Below are positions 55,541 through 62,753 of a stretch of 64,000 nucleotides of DNA, in pieces; within the stretch, counting starts at the first letter, position 1; each line of letters opens with the position of its first letter. This DNA comes from an uncultured Alphaproteobacteria bacterium (GTDB lineage Bacteria > Pseudomonadota > Alphaproteobacteria > HIMB59 > GCA-002718135). Under the pieces are notes generated by a model. The model made no database searches and was not told the origin of the DNA. It was given only the letters and a program-made list of their open reading frames with translations. The DNA lies in NCBI GenBank assembly GCA_902562275.1, contig CACESS010000001.1, forward strand, positions 78,876-142,875. Direction: 5' to 3'. A program made the position numbers and the translations under genes.

Positions 55541-56418
55541 TAATTATAATGGATCCTTCCCTCAATATATCTAAACTGAAAAATAGTTATCAATAGAACA
55601 ATTAACATCATAACAATTGATTGTGCTCCTGCACTTCCTAAATCTAAACCCCTAAAACCGTCAATATAGGCTTTATAGACCAAGGTTTTTGTTTCTCCAC
55701 CTGGAGCTCCAATGGTCGTAGTATCAATAATTCCAAAAGTGTCGAAAAAACCATAAGTAATATTTATTATTATTAAAAAAAAGGTTGTTGGCATCAATAA
55801 CGGAAATGTAATGGTCCAGAAACGTCTAAAATTACTTTTACAATCAATTAGTGAAGCTTCAATAATAGATTTTTGAATTGTCTGAAGTCCAGCTAGAAAA
55901 AAAATAAAGTTTGCACTAATCTGTTTCCAAGAAGAAGCTATAAACAAATAAATGTATGCATCATAGACATTATCAGTCCAATCAAAACCCCAAAGAAAAT
56001 TGAATAAATTGTAAACCATGCCAAATCGTTCACTAAAAAAATATTGTGCTGTTACTCCAACTACTGCTGGTGCTATTGCATAAGGCCAAATTAAAAGGGT
56101 TTTATATGCACTTTTACCATGGATTACATTATTTGCTTGTACAGCCAAAAGCAATCCAAGAGAACATGAAATAAATGTAATTACAAAAATATAGATCATT
56201 GTAAATTTAAATGCAGTAAGATAGGAGCTATCTGACATAGCAAAAGTAAAATTATCAATCCCAGCAAAATATCTTCCAAATCCAAATGCATCTTGAATTG
56301 TAAAAGCATCTGTAAAAGTTTGAACAATTGGCCAATATAAAAAAATAAAAATTATAATTAGCGTTGGAGCCGCAAAGAAATATTGTGAAAACCTTGAATC
56401 AAACTGAACTTTTTTCAT
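55540..56418 (-). CDS. ugpA: Glycerol-3-phosphate-type ABC transporter permease
   Basis: 292 residues, six membrane segments. The periplasmic/second-helix landmark FIFLYWPIVQTFTDAFTIQDAFG and the EAA loop KSIIEASLIDCKSNFRRFWTITFPLL match UgpA. The gene has no Shine-Dalgarno directly before its ATG; the only AGGAGG lies in the 5' arm of the hairpin that separates it from ugpB, which may limit its translation. Confidence 0.9.
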   Translation of the reverse strand: MKKVQFDSRFSQYFFAAPTLIIIFIFLYWPIVQTFTDAFTIQDAFGFGRYFAGIDNFTFAMSDSSYLTAFKFTMIYIFVITFISCSLGLLLAVQANNVIHGKSAYKTLLIWPYAIAPAVVGVTAQYFFSERFGMVYNLFNFLWGFDWTDNVYDAYIYLFIASSWKQISANFIFFLAGLQTIQKSIIEASLIDCKSNFRRFWTITFPLLMPTTFFLIIINITYGFFDTFGIIDTTTIGAPGGETKTLVYKAYIDGFRGLDLGSAGAQSIVMMLIVLLITIFQFRYIEGRIHYN

Positions 56419-56426
56419 TTAATATA

Positions 56427-56451
56427 AAAAGGAGGACTGTGTCCTCCTTTT
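56427..56451 (-). terminator. Attenuator-like hairpin between ugpB and ugpA
   Basis: AAAAGGAGGAC and GTCCTCCTTTT form a perfect 11-bp stem with a 3-nt loop, followed on the minus strand by TATATTAA. It sits 23 nt after the ugpB stop and 8 nt before the ugpA ATG. The stem plus T-run looks like an intrinsic (probably partial) terminator. Confidence 0.83.
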
Positions 56452-56474
56452 GTTAAGTATTTATTACAATATGA

Positions 56475-57779
56475 TTATAGAGTTTTTGCAAACTGAGCTA
56501 ATAGCTTAGCCGCACCTTCATCCATATTTTTCATACCCTGCTCAATTGAAATTTCACCTTTAAGCATTAAGGGTACATTTTCATAAATAACCTCTCTAAT
56601 TTGAGGCCAGTTACCAGCTCGATAACCACCAGGTATTGTTGATCCAGTTAAACTTAACTGATCTCCAACAGCTTTATGATAAGGAGATGTTCTGTAGAAA
56701 TTGATAGTTTCAGCTAACTCAATCCCTCCTTTTGTTACCGCAGAATAACCTGTCATATTGTGATAATATAAGTCAATTTCTGGAGAGCCCATAAATTTTA
56801 TAAACTCCATTAAGCCTTTATATTCTTCTTCAGTATGACCATTAAGTATCCAGTTTGCAGCTCCTCCAATAAAAGTTGGATATTCTTTTCCTCCAGTTAT
56901 TGAGCTCCAATATGGTATTGGGTTTGTTGTAAAATTAGGTACTACACCTTTCATACCACCAAAAGAAGCAGCAGAACCAAACCAAAATGCAGCTTTACCT
57001 TCTGTAAATGGTGCTTGGTTATCACCCCAAGCTCTACCTTTATATTCATACCAACCTTTATCGTACCACTCTTTAACTTTTGTCCAGTGGGTAATAAATT
57101 CTGGTGAATTAAATAAAGTTTTTGTTGGAACACCATCAAAACCGTTGTTTTGATCTAGCATTAAAAGATTGTGTCTTGAAAAGAAATTTTCTGTCCAAAT
57201 CCATGGGCTATGACTTTGCAATAATGGAAAGTAACCCGCATCTTTTATTTTTTGTGCAATTTGTTCAAATTCTTCATAAGTTTTAGGAACTTCTACACCA
57301 ACTTCTTCTAGTATATCCATATTAGCATACATTAAGCAAGTTGAACTGTTAAAAGGAACTCCGATCATTTTTCCATCTGAGTCTGCGTAGAAATTTTTAA
57401 TCCCAGGAATATAGTCATCTGCATTAATGTCTAAACCATATTTCTCAGCCATTTCTTCAAACCCGATTACAACACCATTTTTTACTTGAGCGACCATTAT
57501 TGCAGCACCAGCATCATAAACTTGTGAATAGTGAGGTTGATCACCAGCTCTGAAAGCTGCTATAGTTGCTGCCATGTTGTCTTCGTAACTTCCTTTACCA
57601 GTTGGAATTACGACATAATCATCTTGTGAGGCATTAAACCTATTTGCTATTTCAATTATTACATCTCCTAAGAAACCACTGTTTCCATACCACCAGTTAA
57701 TTTCTGTTTTTGCAAAAGCGGGAGAAGTAAAAAATAAAATGGCAATTAAAGTTGCTATTCTATTAAAAAAGTTTTTCAT
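56475..57779 (-). CDS. ugpB: Glycerol-3-phosphate-type ABC transporter solute-binding protein
   Basis: 434 residues with signal peptide (cleavage near SPAFA). Several stretches match E. coli UgpB closely: VPFNSSTCLMYANMD (UgpB QPFNSSTPVLYYN), a shared NNGFDG, FIGGAANWILNGHTEEEYKG and AGNWPQIREVIYENV. It would bind sn-glycerol 3-phosphate or glycerophosphodiesters in the periplasm. First gene of the operon; hairpin follows. A Pho-type repeat lies in the 256-bp divergent region shared with the acyltransferase gene. Confidence 0.9.
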   Translation of the reverse strand: MKNFFNRIATLIAILFFTSPAFAKTEINWWYGNSGFLGDVIIEIANRFNASQDDYVVIPTGKGSYEDNMAATIAAFRAGDQPHYSQVYDAGAAIMVAQVKNGVVIGFEEMAEKYGLDINADDYIPGIKNFYADSDGKMIGVPFNSSTCLMYANMDILEEVGVEVPKTYEEFEQIAQKIKDAGYFPLLQSHSPWIWTENFFSRHNLLMLDQNNGFDGVPTKTLFNSPEFITHWTKVKEWYDKGWYEYKGRAWGDNQAPFTEGKAAFWFGSAASFGGMKGVVPNFTTNPIPYWSSITGGKEYPTFIGGAANWILNGHTEEEYKGLMEFIKFMGSPEIDLYYHNMTGYSAVTKGGIELAETINFYRTSPYHKAVGDQLSLTGSTIPGGYRAGNWPQIREVIYENVPLMLKGEISIEQGMKNMDEGAAKLLAQFAKTL

Positions 57780-57907
57780 AATTAATCTCCAAAATGATAA
57801 GAATATTTTATATTTTTTAAATATTTTTAAATAAAATATTACGATTAGATTAAATAACTTATTAATTTTCGATTAGATATTTTTAAAAAATCACTTTTTT
57901 AATAGAT

Positions 57908-57936
57908 ATGAAATAAAATTGAAAAAAATTTGAAAC
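57908..57936 (+). promoter_or_regulatory. Candidate Pho-box-like triple repeat
   Basis: ATGAAAT (57908), TTGAAAA (57919) and TTGAAAC (57930) recur at exact 11-bp intervals with AT-rich 4-nt spacers, in the divergent ugpB/acyltransferase region. Same character as the repeat upstream of the CUT1 ATPase gene. Confidence 0.5.
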
Positions 57937-57990
57937 ACTTGATATAAAAAATTTTTATTTCACATTTTATTTCTTATTTTTTAATTAGCC

Positions 57991-58008
57991 TTTTAACGAT
58001 TTTTTAAC
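57991..58008 (+). promoter_or_regulatory. Candidate Pho-box-like double repeat (TTTTAAC type)
   Basis: TTTTAAC at 57991 and again at 58002 (11-bp period), 28 nt before the acyltransferase start. The TTTAAC unit resembles the TTAACA/YTTAACC-type PhoP/PhoB sites of Gram-positives and cyanobacteria. On the minus strand it reads TGTTAAA-type and could serve ugpB. Confidence 0.45.
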
Positions 58009-58035
58009 ATTTTAATATTAATTAAATAACACTTT

Positions 58036-58878
58036 ATGAAAATTAATAAAGCAGCGCTTACTTTTTCTAACTCTGAAGTTAATCCTATTGGAAAGATTAT
58101 AATTCAATTAACCGAATTAGGAACGGGTAAAATTAAGTTAGTTAAGTTATATGACCAATATTTAAGAGAAAATTTACCTCCAGAGAATTTTTGGCATGAT
58201 GCAATTGAAAGATTAGATCTCCGTGTTCAGGCCCATTATGATTCTAAAAGTACTATTCCTAAAAATGGCAAACTTGTAGTAATTGCTAACCATGCATTTG
58301 GCATAGCTGATGGGCTTACAATATGCTCTTTAATTAGTAAAATTAGACAAGATTACAAAATTATTACGCATAAAGTTTTACAAGGAGCAGATCTTATTAA
58401 GGATAAAATTATTCCTCTTGATTTTTCTAAAAATAAAAATGCTTTAATAAATAATATCGCTGCACGCAAAGAAAGTGAAGAACACTTAAGAAATAATGGG
58501 GTACTTATTATTTTTCCATCAGGATCAGTTTCAACTAAACCAAAATTAAAAAAAGGTATCAAAGCAATAGATGGTGATTGGAAACAATTTACTTCTAAAA
58601 TAATAATGAAAACTCAATCACCTGTCCTCCCCATTTTTTTTGAAGGACAAAATAGTGAACTTTTTCATGTTGCTGATAAAATTGGGCAAGTTTTTCGATA
58701 TTCTTTAATGATATATGAACTTAAAAGAAGAATGGGAAAAAAAATTGATGTTCATATTGGACAAAGAATACCTTTTGAAACCATAAATGAAATTGGCAAT
58801 CTTATTGAGATTACAAAATTTTTAAGAGATAGTACTTATAGATTAGATCCTAGTAATAAAAACTCAATATTAAATTAA
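58036..58878 (+). CDS. Lysophospholipid / hemolysin-type acyltransferase (PlsC superfamily)
   Basis: 280 residues. The catalytic motif is NHAFGIADG (His, five residues, Asp), the spacing of the 'putative hemolysin'/OlsF-type branch; a second block IIFPSGSVSTKPKLKKG corresponds to the F-P-E-G-like substrate-binding block with Ser in place of the usual Glu-Gly order. An acyl chain would be transferred to a glycerol or amino head group at the membrane. Its place between ugpB and PlcP/Agt-like genes suggests a role in phosphorus-free lipid synthesis under starvation; ornithine or glycolipid acylation are candidates. Confidence 0.82.
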   Translation: MKINKAALTFSNSEVNPIGKIIIQLTELGTGKIKLVKLYDQYLRENLPPENFWHDAIERLDLRVQAHYDSKSTIPKNGKLVVIANHAFGIADGLTICSLISKIRQDYKIITHKVLQGADLIKDKIIPLDFSKNKNALINNIAARKESEEHLRNNGVLIIFPSGSVSTKPKLKKGIKAIDGDWKQFTSKIIMKTQSPVLPIFFEGQNSELFHVADKIGQVFRYSLMIYELKRRMGKKIDVHIGQRIPFETINEIGNLIEITKFLRDSTYRLDPSNKNSILN

Positions 58879-58923
58879 TACGTCTGTAAAAAAACAATTT
58901 TCATTTCAATTTTTACCCCTTTT

Positions 58924-58952
58924 TTTTATCATGCCTTTAACAATTCTTTAAT
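58924..58952 (+). promoter_or_regulatory. Candidate Pho-box-like triple repeat
   Basis: TTTTATC (58924), CTTTAAC (58935) and CTTTAAT (58946) recur at exact 11-bp intervals, 33 nt upstream of the beta-helix protein start. Confidence 0.48.
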
Positions 58953-58985
58953 ACTTCATTATTAAAAACGAAGAAGGAGATTTTT

Positions 58986-60398
58986 ATGAAAAATAATTTA
59001 ATTATTACTTTTCTTATCTGTACTATAGTTTCTCTAACCAATGTTGTTTTAGCACATTCTTATGTGGTTTCTAATTCAAAGGATAGCGGTGATGGATCTA
59101 TTAGAGCAGCTATAGAAAATGCCAATAAGTCGGCTGGTGCAAATGTAATTTATATAAAGAGTGGAAATAATATTAAAATTTTATCATCTTTAAGTTATAC
59201 TAGCACAGCACCATTATTTATTTATGGTCAGGGCCAAACAATTCACGCTATGGATGATTTTACAATTCTTGAATCAACAAATGGTGGTGATATGTCTATA
59301 CACTCACTAAATTTCAGAGGTCCTGGAGGTTTTAATATTGAAAACCGTGCTGATTTAGATGGTGAAGGTGGTAAAGGAATTTTGTTAAATGTTAGAGATA
59401 ATCAATATGGAATGGTTAAATTAGTTCTTAACGATGTAAAGGTTTCTGATGTTGCTAACCACGGGATTCATGTGTCTGATTGCGATGTTGGTGCAACGTG
59501 TGGTGCAGGCGGGGGAGGAGCAGGCGGCGGTTCGCCAGCTTCTATTTCTGTTTCCTTAAATAATGTAGTTGTTGACAATGTTGGTCAAGGAATGTTTGAT
59601 GCCGACGGTCTGCGAGTAGATGAAAGAGACAATGGAGATCTGATTGCCTCTATTTTAAACTCTTCGTTTACGAGAGTCGGTGCAGATGGAGTAGAGCTTG
59701 ATGAAGGTCAAGCTGGCTCAGTTATTGCCCAGATTGAAAATACATCATTTAATAACAATGGTTATTATTGCCACCCAGATATTTTGGAGGCCTATCTCCC
59801 TGAAGAAGACGAAGGTGAATTTGAAGATGGTCAGATGACTGAATCAGCTGTACCACCTGCTATTACTGGATCTCCAGATGATGGCTGTTTTGAAAGAGAA
59901 GTAAGTCTTTATGACAGTGGTTTTGTTGAAGAATATGAATTTGGTATTGATGTTGACGATGGATTTGATGTGGATGAAGCAGGTCCTGGAGATATCTACG
60001 CTGAAGTAACTCGATCAACAATTATTGGTAACTGGGATGAAGGTCTTGACTTTGATGAGGAACAAGAAGGGTCAATTAACATGACAATCATTGATACAAT
60101 TGCACTAAGCAATACAGATGACGGATATAAACATTCTGAAGAAGGTCCAGGAAATGTAAGTGCTTTTGTTATCAATTCATCATCTGAAGACAATGGTGGA
60201 AAAGGTTTTGTTTTCGAAGAAGAAGAAGCAGGCAATGTTATGATCATGGCACAAGATGTTACCACATCAAATAATGATGATAGTGATGGAACTGGAATGG
60301 AACTTGTCCAAGAAGATTCAGGTTATGGTATTGTCAGATCTATTTCTTCAAGTATCGCAGACGGATTTGATATAGAAGGCGTTGAGTCGATTAATTAA
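58986..60398 (+). CDS. Secreted acidic right-handed beta-helix repeat protein
   Basis: 470 residues, signal peptide ending near VVLA, strong RBS (AAGGAG). After the N-terminal capping region (VSNSKDSGDGSIRAAIENAN) come parallel beta-helix coils. The last ~150 residues are near-regular 27-residue repeats, each opening with D/G-x-G-hydrophobic and an acidic D/E cluster, then a G-x-hydrophobic strand and an N/S turn. The protein is extremely acidic and has Cys only in a Gly-rich loop and a ~60-residue insert (residues ~258-318). No catalytic residues of pectate lyases are obvious. Acidic Asp/Asn turns suggest calcium binding or surface adhesion. It sits amid phosphate-starvation genes. Confidence 0.78.
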   Translation: MKNNLIITFLICTIVSLTNVVLAHSYVVSNSKDSGDGSIRAAIENANKSAGANVIYIKSGNNIKILSSLSYTSTAPLFIYGQGQTIHAMDDFTILESTNGGDMSIHSLNFRGPGGFNIENRADLDGEGGKGILLNVRDNQYGMVKLVLNDVKVSDVANHGIHVSDCDVGATCGAGGGGAGGGSPASISVSLNNVVVDNVGQGMFDADGLRVDERDNGDLIASILNSSFTRVGADGVELDEGQAGSVIAQIENTSFNNNGYYCHPDILEAYLPEEDEGEFEDGQMTESAVPPAITGSPDDGCFEREVSLYDSGFVEEYEFGIDVDDGFDVDEAGPGDIYAEVTRSTIIGNWDEGLDFDEEQEGSINMTIIDTIALSNTDDGYKHSEEGPGNVSAFVINSSSEDNGGKGFVFEEEEAGNVMIMAQDVTTSNNDDSDGTGMELVQEDSGYGIVRSISSSIADGFDIEGVESIN

Positions 60399-60409
60399 AA
60401 GCTAAATTC

Positions 60410-60442
60410 TTGAAGCTGGATATATTCCAGCTTCAAATTTTT
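60410..60442 (+). terminator. Intrinsic terminator of the beta-helix gene
   Basis: TTGAAGCTGGA (60410-60420) and TCCAGCTTCAA (60426-60436) pair around a 5-nt loop and are followed by ATTTTT. It begins 11 nt after the stop codon. Confidence 0.88.
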
Positions 60443-60482
60443 AAATTAGACTTAGCTCTAAATTTGTGTTTTGCTAACCCCT
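60435..60482. repeat. 48-bp relic of the ppk 3' end (copy A of a direct repeat)
   Basis: This stretch (…ATTAGACTTAGCTCT… then TTTTGCT-AACCCCT) repeats 62756-62804, the last codons of ppk, in the same orientation with two substitutions and one missing base. The relic is out of frame and noncoding here. The 5' edge merges with the terminator of the beta-helix gene. Confidence 0.82.
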
Positions 60483-60728
60483 AAATTTTATATTCTTGCG
60501 CTGTCAGTGAATCAATTATTAAGCGCTTTATCATTTTCCTTTATATTTTAGGTTTATTTTTAATCTTTTTATTCAAACGGTAATATTGATTTTTTATAAA
60601 TTTTCTTTGGAATTTCCTTTAAATTCACAAATAATAGGATTGAGCCTAATAACAGAAAAACCGTTACATATTAGTTCAAGTAATTGAAATAAAATTTTAA
60701 CAAATTTTTATTATTTTTTAACATTAAA
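60483..60728. other. Intergenic region upstream of plcP
   Basis: The 330-bp gap after the beta-helix gene holds the terminator, the ppk relic and then about 245 bp of AT-rich sequence. I see no gene, no RNA gene and no other repeat in it. Only the TTGAAAT/TTTTAAC repeat at 60684-60712 stands out. Confidence 0.6.
60684..60712 (+). promoter_or_regulatory. Candidate Pho-box-like triple repeat upstream of plcP
   Basis: TTGAAAT (60684), TTTTAAC (60695) and TTTTATT (60706) recur at exact 11-bp intervals, ending 16 nt before the ATG. The array joins the two unit types found in the other candidate boxes. Confidence 0.5.
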
Positions 60729-61535
60729 ATGAAAGATCAGCAATCAGTTTCATATTATAGAACTATATGGATATCTGATCTTCATCTTGGAACAGAAAAT
60801 AGCAAGAGCGAAATGCTTCTTGAATTTTTGAGATCAACAGATTCAAAATATTTATTTTTAGTTGGCGATATTATTGATGCATGGAGAATGAAAAAAAAAA
60901 TTTATTGGCATCAAACTCATAATGACATTATCCAGAAGATTCTGCGTAAAGCAAGAAAAGGTACAAAAGTTATATTTATCCCAGGTAATCATGACGAACT
61001 TGTAAAAAGTTACACAAGTTTTTCACTTGGGAATATATCAATAAAAAATAAATTTACACACAAACTTGCTGATGGAAGAAATGCCCTTGTTTTACATGGT
61101 GATGAATTTGATGCAGTTATAATAAATGCTAAATGGCTGGCAAGTATTGGGTCATCCCTATACGAATTTATATTAAAGCTGAATAACTATCTAAATTTTG
61201 TCAGAAGAAAACTAGGTCTATCTTATTGGTCATTATCTCAATTTCTCAAACATCAAACAAAAAGAGCCACGAATTTTATTTCTAACTTTGAGTTTGCCGT
61301 ATCTGATAGTGCTAAAAGAGCAAATGCCGATGTTGTTGTGTGCGGCCATATTCATAAGCCCGTTATAAAAAAATTAAATGGAGTGTTATATTGCAATGAT
61401 GGTGATTGGGTTGAGAGTTGTTCTGCGCTAGTGGAAAATAAAGAGGGACAATTATCCCTTATTGACTGGTCAATTGAAAGAGAAAAAATTTTTCAACATA
61501 AACATAACAAACTAGCAGAAAGTGTATCAGTGTGA
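60729..61535 (+). CDS. plcP: PlcP-like metallophosphoesterase (LpxH-related)
   Basis: 268 residues with the calcineurin-type metal motifs: SDLHLG at residues ~13-18, VGDIIDAW, PGNHDELVK, LHGDEFDA and CGHIHKP. The family is annotated as UDP-2,3-diacylglucosamine hydrolase, but PlcP proteins of this type hydrolyse phospholipids to diacylglycerol in phosphate-starved marine bacteria. The immediately following glycosyltransferase (4-bp overlap) is the hallmark of the PlcP-Agt lipid-remodelling pair. A Pho-like repeat precedes it. LpxH function is the alternative. Confidence 0.83.
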   Translation: MKDQQSVSYYRTIWISDLHLGTENSKSEMLLEFLRSTDSKYLFLVGDIIDAWRMKKKIYWHQTHNDIIQKILRKARKGTKVIFIPGNHDELVKSYTSFSLGNISIKNKFTHKLADGRNALVLHGDEFDAVIINAKWLASIGSSLYEFILKLNNYLNFVRRKLGLSYWSLSQFLKHQTKRATNFISNFEFAVSDSAKRANADVVVCGHIHKPVIKKLNGVLYCNDGDWVESCSALVENKEGQLSLIDWSIEREKIFQHKHNKLAESVSV

Positions 61536-62527
61536 AAAAATTAGCGATCATTACCGATGCTTGGCTTCCTCAAGTTAATGGTGTTGTAAATACATACCTA
61601 CATATTAATCCATTTTTAAAACAAAAGTATCAAATTGAAGTACTCCACCCAATGATGTTTACTAATTTTAGTTATCCTTGGTATAAGGAAATAAAAATAG
61701 CAATTAATACAAAAAAAATAACAGAAAAATTTTTTGGTGATTATGATCCAGATGTTGTACATATTGCCACTGAAGGACCAGTTGGAATTGCGGGGAAAAA
61801 ATTCTGTGAGAATAATAAGTTGAGATATACAACCTCTTTTCATACGAGATTTCCAGAATATTTAGAACAGAGAATAATGATACCAAAAATAATTGGATAC
61901 TCTTTTTTAAAAAATTTTCATAAAAATGCATGTAATGTATTGGTCCCAACAGTATCTATGCGTAACGAATTAACTAAATATCAATTTCAAAATCTTAAAA
62001 TTTGGTCAAGGGGAGTTAATACTGAATTATTTAATCCTTTAAAAAGAAGAAAAGGACTGAAAAAGTATATTGTTTACATTGGTAGAGTTTCATTAGAAAA
62101 AAACATCGAAGCGTTTTTAGAAATAAGAACTAAGATGGATAAAATTGTTGTTGGAGATGGTCCAGAAAAACAAAGACTACAAAATAAATATCCATATGTA
62201 TCATTCGTTGGGATGAAAAAAGGTCAAGACTTAGCAAATTATTATGCAAATGCTGAAGCGTTGGTATTCCCATCCAAAACAGATACATTTGGAAATGTAA
62301 TTTTAGAGTCTTTAGCCTCCGGAACACCAGTGGCTGCTTACCCAGTAACAGGTCCTAAAGATATTTTAAAAAACTCATTAATTGACAGTCTTGATAACGA
62401 TATTGAAAACTCACTTAAAAAAGCCTTAAAGATTGATAGAAATGATTGTAGAAAATTTGCAATGCAATTTACTTGGGATAGATGTGCAAATCAATTTCTA
62501 TCAAATATTGTAAATGCAAAAAATTAA
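61532..62527 (+). CDS. agt: GT4 glycosyltransferase, Agt-like (glycolipid synthesis)
   Basis: 331 residues from a GTG overlapping the plcP stop. GT-B fold: N-terminal ITDAWLPQVNGVVNTY and IATEGPVGIAGKKFC; the C-terminal donor site is VVGDGPEKQRL, then AEALVFPSKTDTFGNVILESLASGTPV with the E-x7-E motif. This is the pattern of diacylglycerol glycosyltransferases such as Agt that put glucose or glucuronic acid on diacylglycerol. Paired with PlcP it would replace phospholipids by glycolipids when phosphate is scarce. GT4 members also make mannosides, so donor identity is inferred. Confidence 0.84.
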   Translation: MKKLAIITDAWLPQVNGVVNTYLHINPFLKQKYQIEVLHPMMFTNFSYPWYKEIKIAINTKKITEKFFGDYDPDVVHIATEGPVGIAGKKFCENNKLRYTTSFHTRFPEYLEQRIMIPKIIGYSFLKNFHKNACNVLVPTVSMRNELTKYQFQNLKIWSRGVNTELFNPLKRRKGLKKYIVYIGRVSLEKNIEAFLEIRTKMDKIVVGDGPEKQRLQNKYPYVSFVGMKKGQDLANYYANAEALVFPSKTDTFGNVILESLASGTPVAAYPVTGPKDILKNSLIDSLDNDIENSLKKALKIDRNDCRKFAMQFTWDRCANQFLSNIVNAKN

Positions 62528-62548
62528 TTTTAAAATTATAGTTACTAA

Positions 62549-62750
62549 GAAGTAAGAGATTCAATTTTTAACAAATTGAAAGAACTAAAAAATTTATTTG
62601 AGATTAATGAAATTTAAAAATTAGTTTAATTTATAAAAATTTAATATTCTATTAACACGGCTGTAAAAAATAAAATTTAAATACTTTTTACCACTCACAG
62701 TATATTTCTTCCTGCTTATGTCCAATTATTGTGAGTGGGATTAAATTCTA
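62549..62750. repeat. 202-bp direct repeat, copy 2 (relic of arsC-ugpC junction)
   Basis: Second copy of 53445-53647. It starts with an in-frame fragment of the arsC C-terminus (EVRDSIFNKLKELKNLFEIN from 62549), keeps the inverted repeat CCACTCACA (62691-62699) / TGTGAGTGG (62730-62738) and ends with the ugpC-tail codons (K-N-R-I-stop in minus sense). Neither gene is present here, so this copy is a noncoding scar that now separates agt from ppk. Confidence 0.88.
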
Positions 62751-62753
62751 TTT

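Noticed and set aside
57842..57878. Direct 9-mer CGATTAGAT at 57842 and 57870
   Set aside because: Two copies only, 28 nt apart, with no similar sites elsewhere in the window; insufficient for a regulator site.
60729..61535. True LpxH (lipid A synthesis)
   Set aside because: Alphaproteobacteria usually use LpxI or LpxG, and the overlap with a GT4 gene in a phosphate cluster fits PlcP better; kept as alternative only.
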